Below the pieces are notes generated by a model. The model saw only the letters and a list, made by a program, of their open reading frames with translations, made no database searches and was not told where the DNA came from. Positions 1-6,927 of a DNA stretch of 10,687 nt are shown piece after piece. This stretch comes from Candidatus Sulfopaludibacter sp. SbA3 (GTDB lineage Bacteria > Acidobacteriota > Terriglobia > Bryobacterales > Bryobacteraceae). The stretch lies in NCBI GenBank assembly GCA_945861255.1, contig CAMAUG010000110.1, forward strand, positions 1 through 10,687, read 5' to 3'. The stretch's first letter is position 1, and the number at the start of each line of letters is the position of its first letter. A program made the translations under genes and the position numbers.

Positions 1-2423
1 AGGCGCGCAACAATCTGCTTCACGCCGGCCCGGTCATAGCGCTCGACGCCCCGGCCCAACGCATAGATGAGCATCTTCTCCGTGAGGCCTTCCGCAAAGG
101 CATCCTTCTGGCCTCTCAAGATGACCTTCAGGCCGGCGGCCCCCTGGAACGTTCTGCCGTCCGGCAGCAGACCGGAGGAATCAATCGGAAACTTCCCGTC
201 CATGGTCCGATAGGCGCCGACGGCGTCGTAGTTTTCCAACCCGAAGCCCAGAGGGTCCATGCGGGCGTGGCAGGAAGCGCAGACCACGTTCTTACGATGT
301 TCCTCCAGCTGCTGGCGGAGCGAAGCTAATGATCCGACCGCGTCTTCATTCAGGCTGGGCACGTTCGCGGGCGGCGGCGGGGGAGGCGCGTTCAAAATAT
401 TGTCCAAAACCCACTTGCCGCGCAACACCGGCGAGGTGCGGTTTCCATACGATGAAACCGTCAACACACCTGCGTGGGTCAGGATCCCGCTGCGCCCGGT
501 GCCGGTCAAATCCACCTTCCGAAAGTCCGTCCCGGTCACGCCGCGTATCCCATAGTGTTTCGCCAACCGCTCATTCAGAAATGTGTAGGGGCCGTCGATG
601 AAATCGAGGACGCTGCGGTCATCCCGCATCACGTGCTGAAAGAACAACTGGGTCTCTTTCACGATGGACGCTCGCAGGTAATCGTCGAAATCGGGGTAAC
701 GCTCACGGTCCGGCTGCACCGACTCCAGGCGGCGTGTCTCCAGCCACTGTCCCGCGAAGTTTTCGATCAGCGCTTGCGCCTTGGGGTCGGCCATCATCCG
801 GCGGACCTGGGCATCCAACACTTCCGGCCGGCGGAGCGTGCCCTGCCCGGCGGCGCGCAAGAGTTCCTCGTCCGGCATGCTGCTCCACAGAAAATACGAA
901 AGCCGCGCGGCAAGTTCGTACTGGCTTGCCGAACCCGCGTTTTCCGCGCTGGTTCTGTACCGATCGATGCGGAACAGGAAATTAGGCGACGCGAGCACGG
1001 TGGCGATGGCCAGCGACAGCCCCTCCTCGAAAGAACCGCCTCGCCGTTGCGCGCCGGAGGCGATCTTCACAAGCGCATCGGTCTCCTCGGAGGTGGCGGG
1101 ACGCCGGTACGCGCGGCTGGCCAGATTGGACAGGATCTTGCGCACGCAGTCAGGCTGGTAGCGGCCATCGACAGGACCGCAGGAATAAATTTTCCGCACG
1201 CTTTCCGGCGATGGCGCCCGGTTGAGCTCGGCGGGCCAGATAATGTTGACCTCGGCCACGGCCATGCCCTCGAAGCGCGGATGCGACTCGTCCTCCTTGA
1301 GCCTCTCCACTAGCTGCCTTCGGCGCTCGGCCAGGAAGGGGTCGGTTTCCTCGGGCTGCCTCACGGTGATGGCCAAACACCGGCCGGCGCCGTTTCCCAG
1401 CTTCTTGCACGGATCATAAGGTGTCTTCGAAGGATTCGGTCCCCCGAGGATTGTGGGCAGGCCATGAAACTGATTCGGGAAGGCGGCTACCAATTCATGG
1501 TTTCCGGCTTTGACGTTCATGCGAACATCCCAGTGGTCGGGCCGCCGCTCGAAACCGACCTCCTCCACGTTGACTTCCACCGGGAAGGTCTGAATCAGCT
1601 TTCCATCGAACCAAAACGTCACTTGTCCGGGGTCGGATCCGTTTGGGCGAAAGCCCGCCCCCACGATTCGGATCACATACTCTCCATCGACCGGAAACTT
1701 GTAGGTCGAATGAAAGGAACCTGGCTGCGAGAGACCGGTCGCATCATAATCGGCCATGGAATAATAGGCCGGCGGCTCCACGCGGAGCCGGTTCGTGAAC
1801 TCCATGCGGCGCGGTACCGTGGGCAAGAACACCGCCGTCGTGGTTTTCAATTGAGGTCCGAACACGGCGGCGCGGGCGACACGTTCCGCGGTAGCCAGGT
1901 ACTTTTCCATGAGCGTGGGAGAGATGGAGAGGGCCTGAGCGATGTTATCGAAGCCGTAAGCCGAATCGTCCGGAGGAAAATCATTGGCGGGCTGGTCGTC
2001 CACACCCAGCAGGTCGCGCACCGTATTGTTGTATTCGGTGCGGTTCAGCCTGCGGGCCAGCACGCGCCCCGCCGGTGGTCTGGCCAGCCGGTCCGCCCGG
2101 TCGAACTCAGCCTGGATCCAATTGGTGACTACTTTGAGTTCCCCGTCGTTCGGGCGCGGCATTCCCTTCGGCGGCATTTCACCGGCTTGCAGCCTCTTGA
2201 GGATTTTTTCGAATGCATCGCGCTCCTGATTGAGCGAAGCCGCGCTACTATACGCTTCGAGATTCAACCCGCCCGATTTCACTTTGGCGTTATGGCAGGA
2301 GTAGCAGTTCTTGGCGAAAAATGGTTGGAGCGACTTGCCGAATTCCGTGGGAGGCGCCGGGGAGACCTGGCCGTCGACCGGGCAGATCAATGGCGCTAGC
2401 ACAAGCAGCCAACTTACTTTCAT
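1..2423 (-). CDS. Secreted cytochrome-like PSCyt1/DUF1587/DUF1592/DUF1588/DUF1585 protein, 3' end outside window
   Basis: An open frame of 807 codons runs off the left edge without a stop; roughly the last few tens of residues are missing, judging by the usual 800-850 residue length. An N-terminal hydrophobic segment (MKVSWLLVLAPL) suggests Sec export. Domains in order: a planctomycete-type cytochrome motif CYSCH at 40-44, then GEMPP near 81-85; DUF1587 at about 121-185 (RLNRTEYNNTVRDLLG); a beta-rich carbohydrate-binding-like region at about 235-320; DUF1595 at about 425-485; DUF1592 at about 498-625 (ELAARLSYFLW); DUF1588 at about 643-740 with a proline run at 680-685 and a second CASCH motif at 715-719; the start of DUF1585 at about 757 (LIYALGRG at 785-792). 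Two CxxCH motifs imply covalent haem, though binding is unproven. Members often lie beside a DUF1552 gene, which would be left of this window. Biochemical role is unknown; a part in extracellular polymer oxidation is only speculation. The first of two in-frame ATGs (2429) abuts the Shine-Dalgarno, so the second (2423) was chosen. Confidence 0.93.
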   Translation of the reverse strand, partial: MKVSWLLVLAPLICPVDGQVSPAPPTEFGKSLQPFFAKNCYSCHNAKVKSGGLNLEAYSSAASLNQERDAFEKILKRLQAGEMPPKGMPRPNDGELKVVTNWIQAEFDRADRLARPPAGRVLARRLNRTEYNNTVRDLLGVDDQPANDFPPDDSAYGFDNIAQALSISPTLMEKYLATAERVARAAVFGPQLKTTTAVFLPTVPRRMEFTNRLRVEPPAYYSMADYDATGLSQPGSFHSTYKFPVDGEYVIRIVGAGFRPNGSDPGQVTFWFDGKLIQTFPVEVNVEEVGFERRPDHWDVRMNVKAGNHELVAAFPNQFHGLPTILGGPNPSKTPYDPCKKLGNGAGRCLAITVRQPEETDPFLAERRRQLVERLKEDESHPRFEGMAVAEVNIIWPAELNRAPSPESVRKIYSCGPVDGRYQPDCVRKILSNLASRAYRRPATSEETDALVKIASGAQRRGGSFEEGLSLAIATVLASPNFLFRIDRYRTSAENAGSASQYELAARLSYFLWSSMPDEELLRAAGQGTLRRPEVLDAQVRRMMADPKAQALIENFAGQWLETRRLESVQPDRERYPDFDDYLRASIVKETQLFFQHVMRDDRSVLDFIDGPYTFLNERLAKHYGIRGVTGTDFRKVDLTGTGRSGILTHAGVLTVSSYGNRTSPVLRGKWVLDNILNAPPPPPPANVPSLNEDAVGSLASLRQQLEEHRKNVVCASCHARMDPLGFGLENYDAVGAYRTMDGKFPIDSSGLLPDGRTFQGAAGLKVILRGQKDAFAEGLTEKMLIYALGRGVERYDRAGVKQIVAR

Positions 2424-2429
2424 GGCCAT

Positions 2430-2437
2430 CTCCCCTC
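2430..2437 (-). promoter_or_regulatory. Ribosome binding site deciding the start of the DUF1592 gene
   Basis: On the minus strand GAGGGGAG lies 6 nt before the ATG at 2423 but touches the alternative ATG at 2429. Normal spacing therefore selects 2423. Confidence 0.6.
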
Positions 2438-2460
2438 AATGTAGGTGACGTTCGGGGCTC

Positions 2461-2500
2461 GTCGGCTCCCTTGCCGAGGCCGACCTGCATTCAGTTTATA
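2461..2500 (-). promoter_or_regulatory. Possible promoter -10 and leader hairpin before the DUF1592 gene
   Basis: On the minus strand TATAAA occupies 2500-2495, one mismatch from the sigma70 -10 consensus; no good -35 is visible 16-18 nt upstream. Downstream, GTCGGC and GCCGAC (2484-2479 and 2466-2461) form a 6-bp inverted repeat around a 12-nt loop, inside the predicted leader of about 65 nt. No T-run follows the hairpin, so it does not read as an intrinsic terminator for the upstream acetyltransferase. The promoter call rests on one hexamer only. Confidence 0.25.
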
Positions 2501-2518
2501 TCAAAGGACGCCCGGCAG

Positions 2519-3400
2519 CTAATACAGAATCGACGGCATCCAAACCCTGTCCGGCTCCTCATATGGGCCAAACGTCATGAGGTTCATCATCTTCACAGTC
2601 CGGAAGCCGGCGGCGAGGAACGCGCGGAACAGCGGATGCTCGTCAAGCGGGCAGAAGACCGTGGTGGGTTCGGGCAAGATGCGCGCCGCCTGCGACGCCA
2701 GCGTCACTGCGTCCTCCTCGGTCTCGGCGACGCCGTGGCCGAAGAACCCGGGTACGAGGTATGCCACGATCCGGCCGCCGCGTTCGCGGACGAACACAGG
2801 GAAGCCAACTTCCAGGAACATGGCCAGCGCAGCGCGACGGCTGACTTTGTAAAAGCGTCGGCAGAGCGCGTCGAGCACATCGAGATCGGCCGGGACCACG
2901 CGCCGCACGCTGGCATCCTCGGTTACCGCCGCCACCGGGCGCATGAGCGCAAGGCCGTGGCGCGTTTCAAACCCCAGCCGGGCGTACAGCGAAATGGAAC
3001 CGGTGTTAATGGCTTCCTGCACCAGCCGTACCTTGGCGATACCGCGGTCGCGTGCCTCCCGCAACACATCCAGCATCAACATCCGCCCGATGTCGCGGCC
3101 CTGGAATGCGGAATCCACGGTGATGGGACCGACGCCGGCCACTTCATCGGCGACGCTCAGGAAGTTCGACCCCGCCAGTTCGTTCCCCACCTTGGCCGCC
3201 ACGCCGTAGTATTCAGGCCGGGCCACCAGCAGACCGATCAACTGCCGCCCTGCTTGTACGCTGGGCAGGTCCACAACCACTGAGTGGCGATCCTGTAATT
3301 CCTTGAAGGCCGCGTAGCAGATGCGGCCCAGTTCCGGAATATGCTCGGGCACTGCGGGCGTCAGCGTCACCGGCTGCGCGTTGGCGGCGGGACTGGCCAT
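2519..3400 (-). CDS. Tandem-domain GNAT family N-acetyltransferase
   Basis: A 293-residue protein of the acetyl-CoA dependent GNAT superfamily, predicted cytoplasmic. The first GNAT fold covers about residues 10-155: beta4 ITVDSAF at 93-99, the acetyl-CoA pyrophosphate loop QGRDIG at 100-105, and SLYARLGFE at 137-145, the usual motif B. The second, more degenerate fold covers about 163-280 (VRRVVPADLDVLDAL at 165-179). It ends in WMPSILY, a C-terminal signature I recognise from two-domain GNATs. Oddity: the loop normally reads Q/R-x-x-G-x-G/A, and here its first glycine is Asp103. Substrate cannot be told from sequence. The gene follows maf by 26 bp on the same strand, so co-transcription is likely. 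No Shine-Dalgarno precedes the ATG; an AT-rich TGATAATAT 8-16 nt upstream could be an internal -10 giving a near-leaderless message. Confidence 0.88.
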   Translation of the reverse strand: MASPAANAQPVTLTPAVPEHIPELGRICYAAFKELQDRHSVVVDLPSVQAGRQLIGLLVARPEYYGVAAKVGNELAGSNFLSVADEVAGVGPITVDSAFQGRDIGRMLMLDVLREARDRGIAKVRLVQEAINTGSISLYARLGFETRHGLALMRPVAAVTEDASVRRVVPADLDVLDALCRRFYKVSRRAALAMFLEVGFPVFVRERGGRIVAYLVPGFFGHGVAETEEDAVTLASQAARILPEPTTVFCPLDEHPLFRAFLAAGFRTVKMMNLMTFGPYEEPDRVWMPSILY

Positions 3401-3426
3401 ATGGGGGATATTATCACGCCGGCCTG

Positions 3427-3984
3427 TCAGGGAACCAGCGTCTTCCAGTGGCGATACACCAGCGGCACGGGCAGGCCCACGACGTTGAAATAGCAGCCGT
3501 CGATGCGCTCCACGAATTTCGACGCCAGACCTTGGATGGCGTACGCACCGGCCTTATCCATGGATTCACCACTGGCCACGTAGGCGTCGATTTCGGCATC
3601 GGACAATTCGGAAAAACAAACCTGAGTCTGGGCGTGGTCTTCGATTGCGCCGCCGGCGTGGCGGAGGCAGATTCCGGTCATCACGGTATGCTCGCGCCCG
3701 GAGAGCGTGCGCAGCATCCGCCGCGCATCGTCGGCGTCCGCGGGCTTGCCGAGGACAAGATCACCGGCCACGACGGCGGTATCGGCGCCCAGAACGATTT
3801 CGACGTTGCCCTGCCAAGCCGCTTCAGCTTTTTCGCGCGCAAGGCGGCGGACATAGTCTGCGGGTGCTTCATTCTCGCGGCGCGTTTCATCGACGTCAGG
3901 CACGCGCACGGTGAAGTGGAAACCGGCCGCCATCAGAAGTTCGCGGCGGCGGGGGGATTGCGAAGCCAGGATGAGGCGAGCCAA
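3427..3984 (-). CDS. maf: Maf/YhdE-type nucleoside triphosphate pyrophosphatase (predicted dTTP/UTP pyrophosphatase)
   Basis: A full-length Maf protein (185 aa), which hydrolyses non-canonical or excess nucleoside triphosphates to monophosphate and pyrophosphate in the cytoplasm. Motifs: SQSPRRREL at 8-16 (nucleotide-binding loop), the catalytic ADTAV at 67-71, LGKP at 78-81, LSGREHTVMTG at 94-104, and DKAGAYAIQG at 143-152. The last motif is of the YhdE dTTP/UTP subgroup rather than the YceF 7-methyl-GTP subgroup. The ERIDGCYFNVVGLP block near the C-terminus is also typical. Start: TTG at 3984 is the only option that keeps the SQSPRRR motif, because an in-frame TGA lies just two codons upstream. 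No Shine-Dalgarno is seen. A minus-strand TATACC at 3996-3991 would place the transcription start close to the TTG itself, so leaderless initiation is possible. The GNAT gene follows 26 bp downstream; the DUF721 gene is divergent, 92 bp away. Confidence 0.93.
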   Translation of the reverse strand: MARLILASQSPRRRELLMAAGFHFTVRVPDVDETRRENEAPADYVRRLAREKAEAAWQGNVEIVLGADTAVVAGDLVLGKPADADDARRMLRTLSGREHTVMTGICLRHAGGAIEDHAQTQVCFSELSDAEIDAYVASGESMDKAGAYAIQGLASKFVERIDGCYFNVVGLPVPLVYRHWKTLVP

Positions 3985-4043
3985 CTGTCAGGTATAGCAA
4001 ATCCTTCCCAACAAGCGGAGCTGAGCATCGCAAGTCCGCGTGT

Positions 4044-4060
4044 TAGAATTGGGGTTCCCC
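4044..4060 (+). promoter_or_regulatory. Possible -10 element and short palindrome before the DUF721-gatCA operon
   Basis: TAGAAT at 4044-4049 is one mismatch from the -10 consensus and lies in the divergent gap between maf and the DUF721 gene. It is followed directly by the perfect palindrome GGGGTTCCCC minus its centre (4051-4060). No convincing -35 is found. The position fits a promoter for the plus-strand operon, with a leader of about 20 nt. The palindrome might be an operator, but chance is a fair alternative in GC-rich DNA. Confidence 0.3.
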
Positions 4061-4076
4061 CGCTGCGCTAGATCCC

Positions 4077-4508
4077 ATGGAACGTGCCGGCCGCCTCATC
4101 GGAAAAGTAAAGCTGCCTAAAGACGCCACCGATCCGGAGACGCGCGCACGTGCGGCTTGGGATATGGCGGCGGGCAAGAAGATCGCCGAGCACAGCCGCG
4201 TGCGGTCGCTGGTACGGGGGACGCTAGTGGTGGAAGTGGAAGACATGGTCTGGCAGAGGCAGCTCAACACGCTGCGGTATTTCCTGCTCCGCAACCTGGC
4301 GGGCGTGTTAGGCGAACCGCTGGTGACCGAAATCGACTTCCGGCCCATGGCGTCGTCGAAGCTGCCGCGTTTTCAGCCGGGACGTGCGGATGCGGCCTCC
4401 CCCACGCTGCCGCGGCGCGCGATGGCGGCGGCGGCTTCGGCGTCCGGCATTCAGGACCCCGTGCTCGACGCGCTGTACCGGCAATCAAAGAACAGGAACT
4501 CCGCGTGA
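4077..4508 (+). CDS. DUF721 / DciA-like protein, putative replicative helicase loader
   Basis: A 143-residue protein with the DUF721 core at about residues 23-90: AAWDMAAGKKIAEHS at 26-40, GTLVVEVEDMVWQRQLN at 48-64, and LLRNLAGVLGE at 70-80, then a short beta strand EIDF. The conserved tryptophan and the G-x-L-x-V-x-V...W pattern are the family hallmark. The founding member, DciA, loads the replicative helicase DnaB in bacteria that lack DnaC or DnaI, so that role is inferred here. The C-terminal tail (about 95-143) is Ala/Pro/Arg-rich and probably disordered. The ATG at 4077 has no clear Shine-Dalgarno. The stop codon overlaps the gatC start in a GTGA tetranucleotide, pointing to translational coupling with a tRNA amidotransferase gene. 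Confidence 0.8.
   Translation: MERAGRLIGKVKLPKDATDPETRARAAWDMAAGKKIAEHSRVRSLVRGTLVVEVEDMVWQRQLNTLRYFLLRNLAGVLGEPLVTEIDFRPMASSKLPRFQPGRADAASPTLPRRAMAAAASASGIQDPVLDALYRQSKNRNSA
4494..4497 (+). promoter_or_regulatory. Shine-Dalgarno for gatC
   Basis: AGGA lies 7 nt before the GTG at 4505, inside the 3' end of the DUF721 gene. It supports GTG as the gatC start in a frame that stays open further upstream (from about 4157) without homology to GatC. Confidence 0.6.
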
Positions 4509-4804
4509 AGATCGGCGAAGCGGACATCCGGCGCGTGGCGGAGCTGGCCAATCTTGCGCTGACCGAGGAAGAGGTCGCCCGGATGGCGCGCGACATGGAC
4601 GGCATCCTGCAACACATCGACAAGTTGAGTGAGTTGGATACAAGCGGCGTGGAACCCATGGCGCAAGTGCTCTACGACGCCGAAGAGACAGCGACGCTGC
4701 GGGAAGACCGCGAGCGCGCGCCGCTTTCGAACGCCGATGCCGTTGCCAACGCGGCGGTGACCAGCGGCGGATATTACAAAGTTCCCCGAGTGATTGAACG
4801 ATGA
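4505..4804 (+). CDS. gatC: Asp/Glu-tRNA amidotransferase subunit GatC
   Basis: A 99-residue GatC, the small subunit that wraps around GatA and stabilises the GatCAB amidotransferase, which converts Glu-tRNA(Gln) (and often Asp-tRNA(Asn)) to the amidated form. Family features: VAELANLALTEEE at residues 11-23, the HIDKLSELDTSGVEPM segment in the middle, LREDRE, and the C-terminal YYKVPRVIE. Length is normal. The start is GTG, chosen because the GatC homology begins right there (VKIGEADIRRVAELA) and a Shine-Dalgarno is properly spaced. It overlaps the DUF721 stop by 4 bp and its own TGA overlaps the gatA ATG in ATGA, so the three genes form a tightly coupled unit. gatB is not in the window. Confidence 0.95.
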   Translation: MKIGEADIRRVAELANLALTEEEVARMARDMDGILQHIDKLSELDTSGVEPMAQVLYDAEETATLREDRERAPLSNADAVANAAVTSGGYYKVPRVIER

Positions 4805-6249
4805 GCCTCACCCGTTACACCAACGCTGGCCACACCATCGATTCCATCCGCGCCGGCCTGTTCGCAAAGGAATTCAGCGCGGAGGAATTCACCCGGCAAG
4901 CCCTGGCCCACGCCGAGGCCGAGAACCCCAAGACCAACGCGTATCTGACGTTCGCGCCGGAGCGCGCGTTGAACGCCGCGCGCTCCGTGGACGCGAAGAT
5001 CGCCAAGGGCGAAGACCCGGGGCCGCTGGCGGGCGTTCCCATCGCGGTGAAAGACGTCATCGTCACGCGCGGTTTGAAAACCACGTGCGGATCGAAGCTG
5101 CTGGCGAACTACATTCCACCCTACGACGCGACCGCCGTGATTCGTCTGGAGCAAGCCGGCGGCGTGATCCTGGGCAAGACCAACTGCGATGAGTTCGCCA
5201 TGGGTTCGTCGAACGAGAATTCGGCGTTTGGGCCGGTGCGGAATCCGGTGGCGCTGGACCGCGTGCCGGGTGGGTCCAGCGGCGGCTCGGCGGCGGTGGT
5301 GGCGCAGGGCACGGCAGTGCTGTCGCTGGGTTCGGATACGGGCGGATCCATCCGCCAGCCCGCATCGTTTTGCGGCATCAACGGCGTCACCCCTACTTAT
5401 GGGCGCGTCTCGCGGTACGGATTGACGGCGTTCGCGAGTTCGCTGGACCACATCGGCCCGTTCGCGCGCACGGTGCGCGATGCCGCGCGGTTGTTACAGG
5501 TAATCGCGGGGCGCGATGAAATGGACGCGACATCGGCCTTCGCGCCCGTGCCGGATTACACCGCACCCAATGGCGATGTGCGCGGCATGAAGATCGGCGT
5601 GCCGCGCGAATATTTCGACGGTCTGGCGAGCGAAACCGGCGACCGCATCATGGCCGCCGTCGACACGCTGAAAAAGCTGGGGTGCGAGGTGCGCGATATT
5701 CAGCTTCCGCACACGCCATACGCGGTGGCGTGCTACTACATCATCGCGACAGCGGAGGCCAGCGCGAACCTGGCGCGCTACGACGGCGTGCGCTATACTG
5801 CGCGCTCTTCGAAGGCCCAGACGCTTTCCGAGATGTACCGCTTGTCGCGCGACGAAGGCTTTGGCGACGAATGCAAGCGCCGCATCATGCTGGGCACGTA
5901 TGTGCTGAGCCACGGTTATTATGACGCGTATTATCTGAAGGCCCAGAAAGTCCGCACGCTGATCGCTCGCGATTTCGAGAGGGCGTTTGAACAAGTGGAC
6001 GCCATCGTCGCGCCCGTCTCCCCGTTCCCCGCGTTTAAGATCGGCGAAAAGGTCAACGATCCGGCCGCCATGTATTTGGCGGACATTTATACGGTCACGG
6101 GATCGCTGGCCGGTATCCCGTGCATGAGCGTTCCGTGCGGCCGGACGCCGGAGGGTCTGCCCGTCGGCATGCAGATTCTGACCAAACATTTCAATGAAAC
6201 CGCGATGTTCCGCATCGCCGAAGCTTACGAAAAAGCATCCACCAACTAA
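4801..6249 (+). CDS. gatA: Asp/Glu-tRNA amidotransferase subunit GatA
   Basis: A full-length 482-residue amidase-signature enzyme. In the GatCAB complex it hydrolyses glutamine and passes ammonia to GatB for amidation of mischarged Glu-tRNA(Gln) or Asp-tRNA(Asn). The Ser-cisSer-Lys triad can be read directly: Lys84 in IAVKDV, Ser159 in PGGSSGGSAA and the nucleophile Ser183 in SDTGGSIRQPA. These line up at a constant offset of five with Lys79/Ser154/Ser178 of the well-studied staphylococcal enzyme. The C-terminal part holds the usual GIPCMSVPCG and GLPVGMQIL segments. Start: the ATG overlaps the gatC stop (ATGA); there is little Shine-Dalgarno, which fits coupling. Downstream, sod begins after 17 bp. 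Presence of gatCA indicates that the organism makes Gln-tRNA by the indirect route. Confidence 0.97.
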   Translation: MSLTRYTNAGHTIDSIRAGLFAKEFSAEEFTRQALAHAEAENPKTNAYLTFAPERALNAARSVDAKIAKGEDPGPLAGVPIAVKDVIVTRGLKTTCGSKLLANYIPPYDATAVIRLEQAGGVILGKTNCDEFAMGSSNENSAFGPVRNPVALDRVPGGSSGGSAAVVAQGTAVLSLGSDTGGSIRQPASFCGINGVTPTYGRVSRYGLTAFASSLDHIGPFARTVRDAARLLQVIAGRDEMDATSAFAPVPDYTAPNGDVRGMKIGVPREYFDGLASETGDRIMAAVDTLKKLGCEVRDIQLPHTPYAVACYYIIATAEASANLARYDGVRYTARSSKAQTLSEMYRLSRDEGFGDECKRRIMLGTYVLSHGYYDAYYLKAQKVRTLIARDFERAFEQVDAIVAPVSPFPAFKIGEKVNDPAAMYLADIYTVTGSLAGIPCMSVPCGRTPEGLPVGMQILTKHFNETAMFRIAEAYEKASTN

Positions 6250-6251
6250 AT

Positions 6252-6257
6252 AGGAGA
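6252..6257 (+). promoter_or_regulatory. Shine-Dalgarno for sod
   Basis: AGGAGA follows the gatA stop. It lies 9 nt before the ATG at 6267 and 3 nt before an in-frame TTG at 6261. Both spacings are usable, but the family N-terminus (M-x-F-x-LP-x-LPY) favours the ATG. Confidence 0.6.
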
Positions 6258-6266
6258 CACTTGGCT

Positions 6267-6878
6267 ATGGCATTCACACTTCCCCCGCTACCTTATGCGC
6301 CCACGGCGCTGGAGCCGCACATTGACGCGATGACGATGGAGATTCACCACGGCAAGCATCATCAGGCCTACATCACGAACCTGAATAAGGCGCTGGAATC
6401 GGCGCCGGATCTGGCTTCGAAGAGCCTGGAAGAACTGCTGGCCTCGAATTGCGCCATCGCGCCGGACGCCATCAAGACGGCGGTCCGCAACCACGGCGGC
6501 GGGCACTACAATCACTCGATGTTCTGGAACATTCTGGGACCGAACGGCGGTGGAGCGCCCGTGGGCAACCTGGCCGCGGCCATCACCGCGACCTTTGGCG
6601 GCTTCGACGGCTTCAAGGAAAAATTCAACGCCGCCGCCGCCGGGCGCTTTGGATCGGGCTGGGCATGGCTGGTGAAATCCGGCTCGGCGATCGATATTAC
6701 CTCCACCGCCAACCAGGATTGCCCGCTCATGGAAGGCAAATTCCCGGTGATCGGCCTGGACGTGTGGGAGCACGCCTACTATTTGAAATACCAGAACCGC
6801 CGCCCCGATTACATCAACGCGTGGTGGAACGTGGTGAACTGGGCAGAGGCGGAGACGCGGTTTAACGCCGGAAAGTAG
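6267..6878 (+). CDS. Superoxide dismutase, Fe/Mn family, Mn-type signature
   Basis: A complete 203-residue Fe/Mn superoxide dismutase that converts superoxide to oxygen and hydrogen peroxide; no signal peptide is seen, so it acts in the cytoplasm. The four metal ligands are His27 (EIHHGKHH), His83 (YNHSMFW), Asp165 and His169 (DVWEHAYY). The outer-sphere glutamine comes from the C-terminal domain (Gln150 in TANQDCPL) and GGGHYNHS has glycine where Fe enzymes carry Ala/Gln, so manganese or cambialistic use is favoured over iron. The TTG two codons upstream could also start the protein. The gene sits 17 bp behind gatA with its own Shine-Dalgarno and no visible promoter, so it is probably read from the DUF721-gatCA transcript. 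I see no intrinsic terminator after it. Confidence 0.96.
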   Translation: MAFTLPPLPYAPTALEPHIDAMTMEIHHGKHHQAYITNLNKALESAPDLASKSLEELLASNCAIAPDAIKTAVRNHGGGHYNHSMFWNILGPNGGGAPVGNLAAAITATFGGFDGFKEKFNAAAAGRFGSGWAWLVKSGSAIDITSTANQDCPLMEGKFPVIGLDVWEHAYYLKYQNRRPDYINAWWNVVNWAEAETRFNAGK

Positions 6879-6927
6879 CGACCCTGTATCAAGTGGACCA
6901 CAGCCCACATCACCAGGGCGATTGTCG

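Noticed and set aside
474..1313. Long plus-strand open frame of 279 codons
   Set aside because: It is antisense to the DUF1592 gene, shows no family motif, and has the Arg/His/Gly-rich makeup typical of shadow frames in GC-rich DNA.
1464..2399. Plus-strand open frame of 311 codons
   Set aside because: It is antisense to the N-terminal half of the DUF1592 gene, which has clear domains; no recognisable protein is encoded.
2321..3283. Plus-strand open frame of 320 codons
   Set aside because: It spans the DUF1592 start, the intergenic gap and most of the GNAT gene in antisense, and its product lacks any motif.
4157..4504. Longer N-terminus for GatC in the same frame
   Set aside because: GatC homology starts at the GTG at 4505, the extra part overlaps DUF721 out of frame, and the family is about 95-100 residues long.
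5494..6189. Minus-strand open frames inside gatA (also 4774-5451)
   Set aside because: They mirror gatA codons; GatA motifs on the plus strand are decisive.
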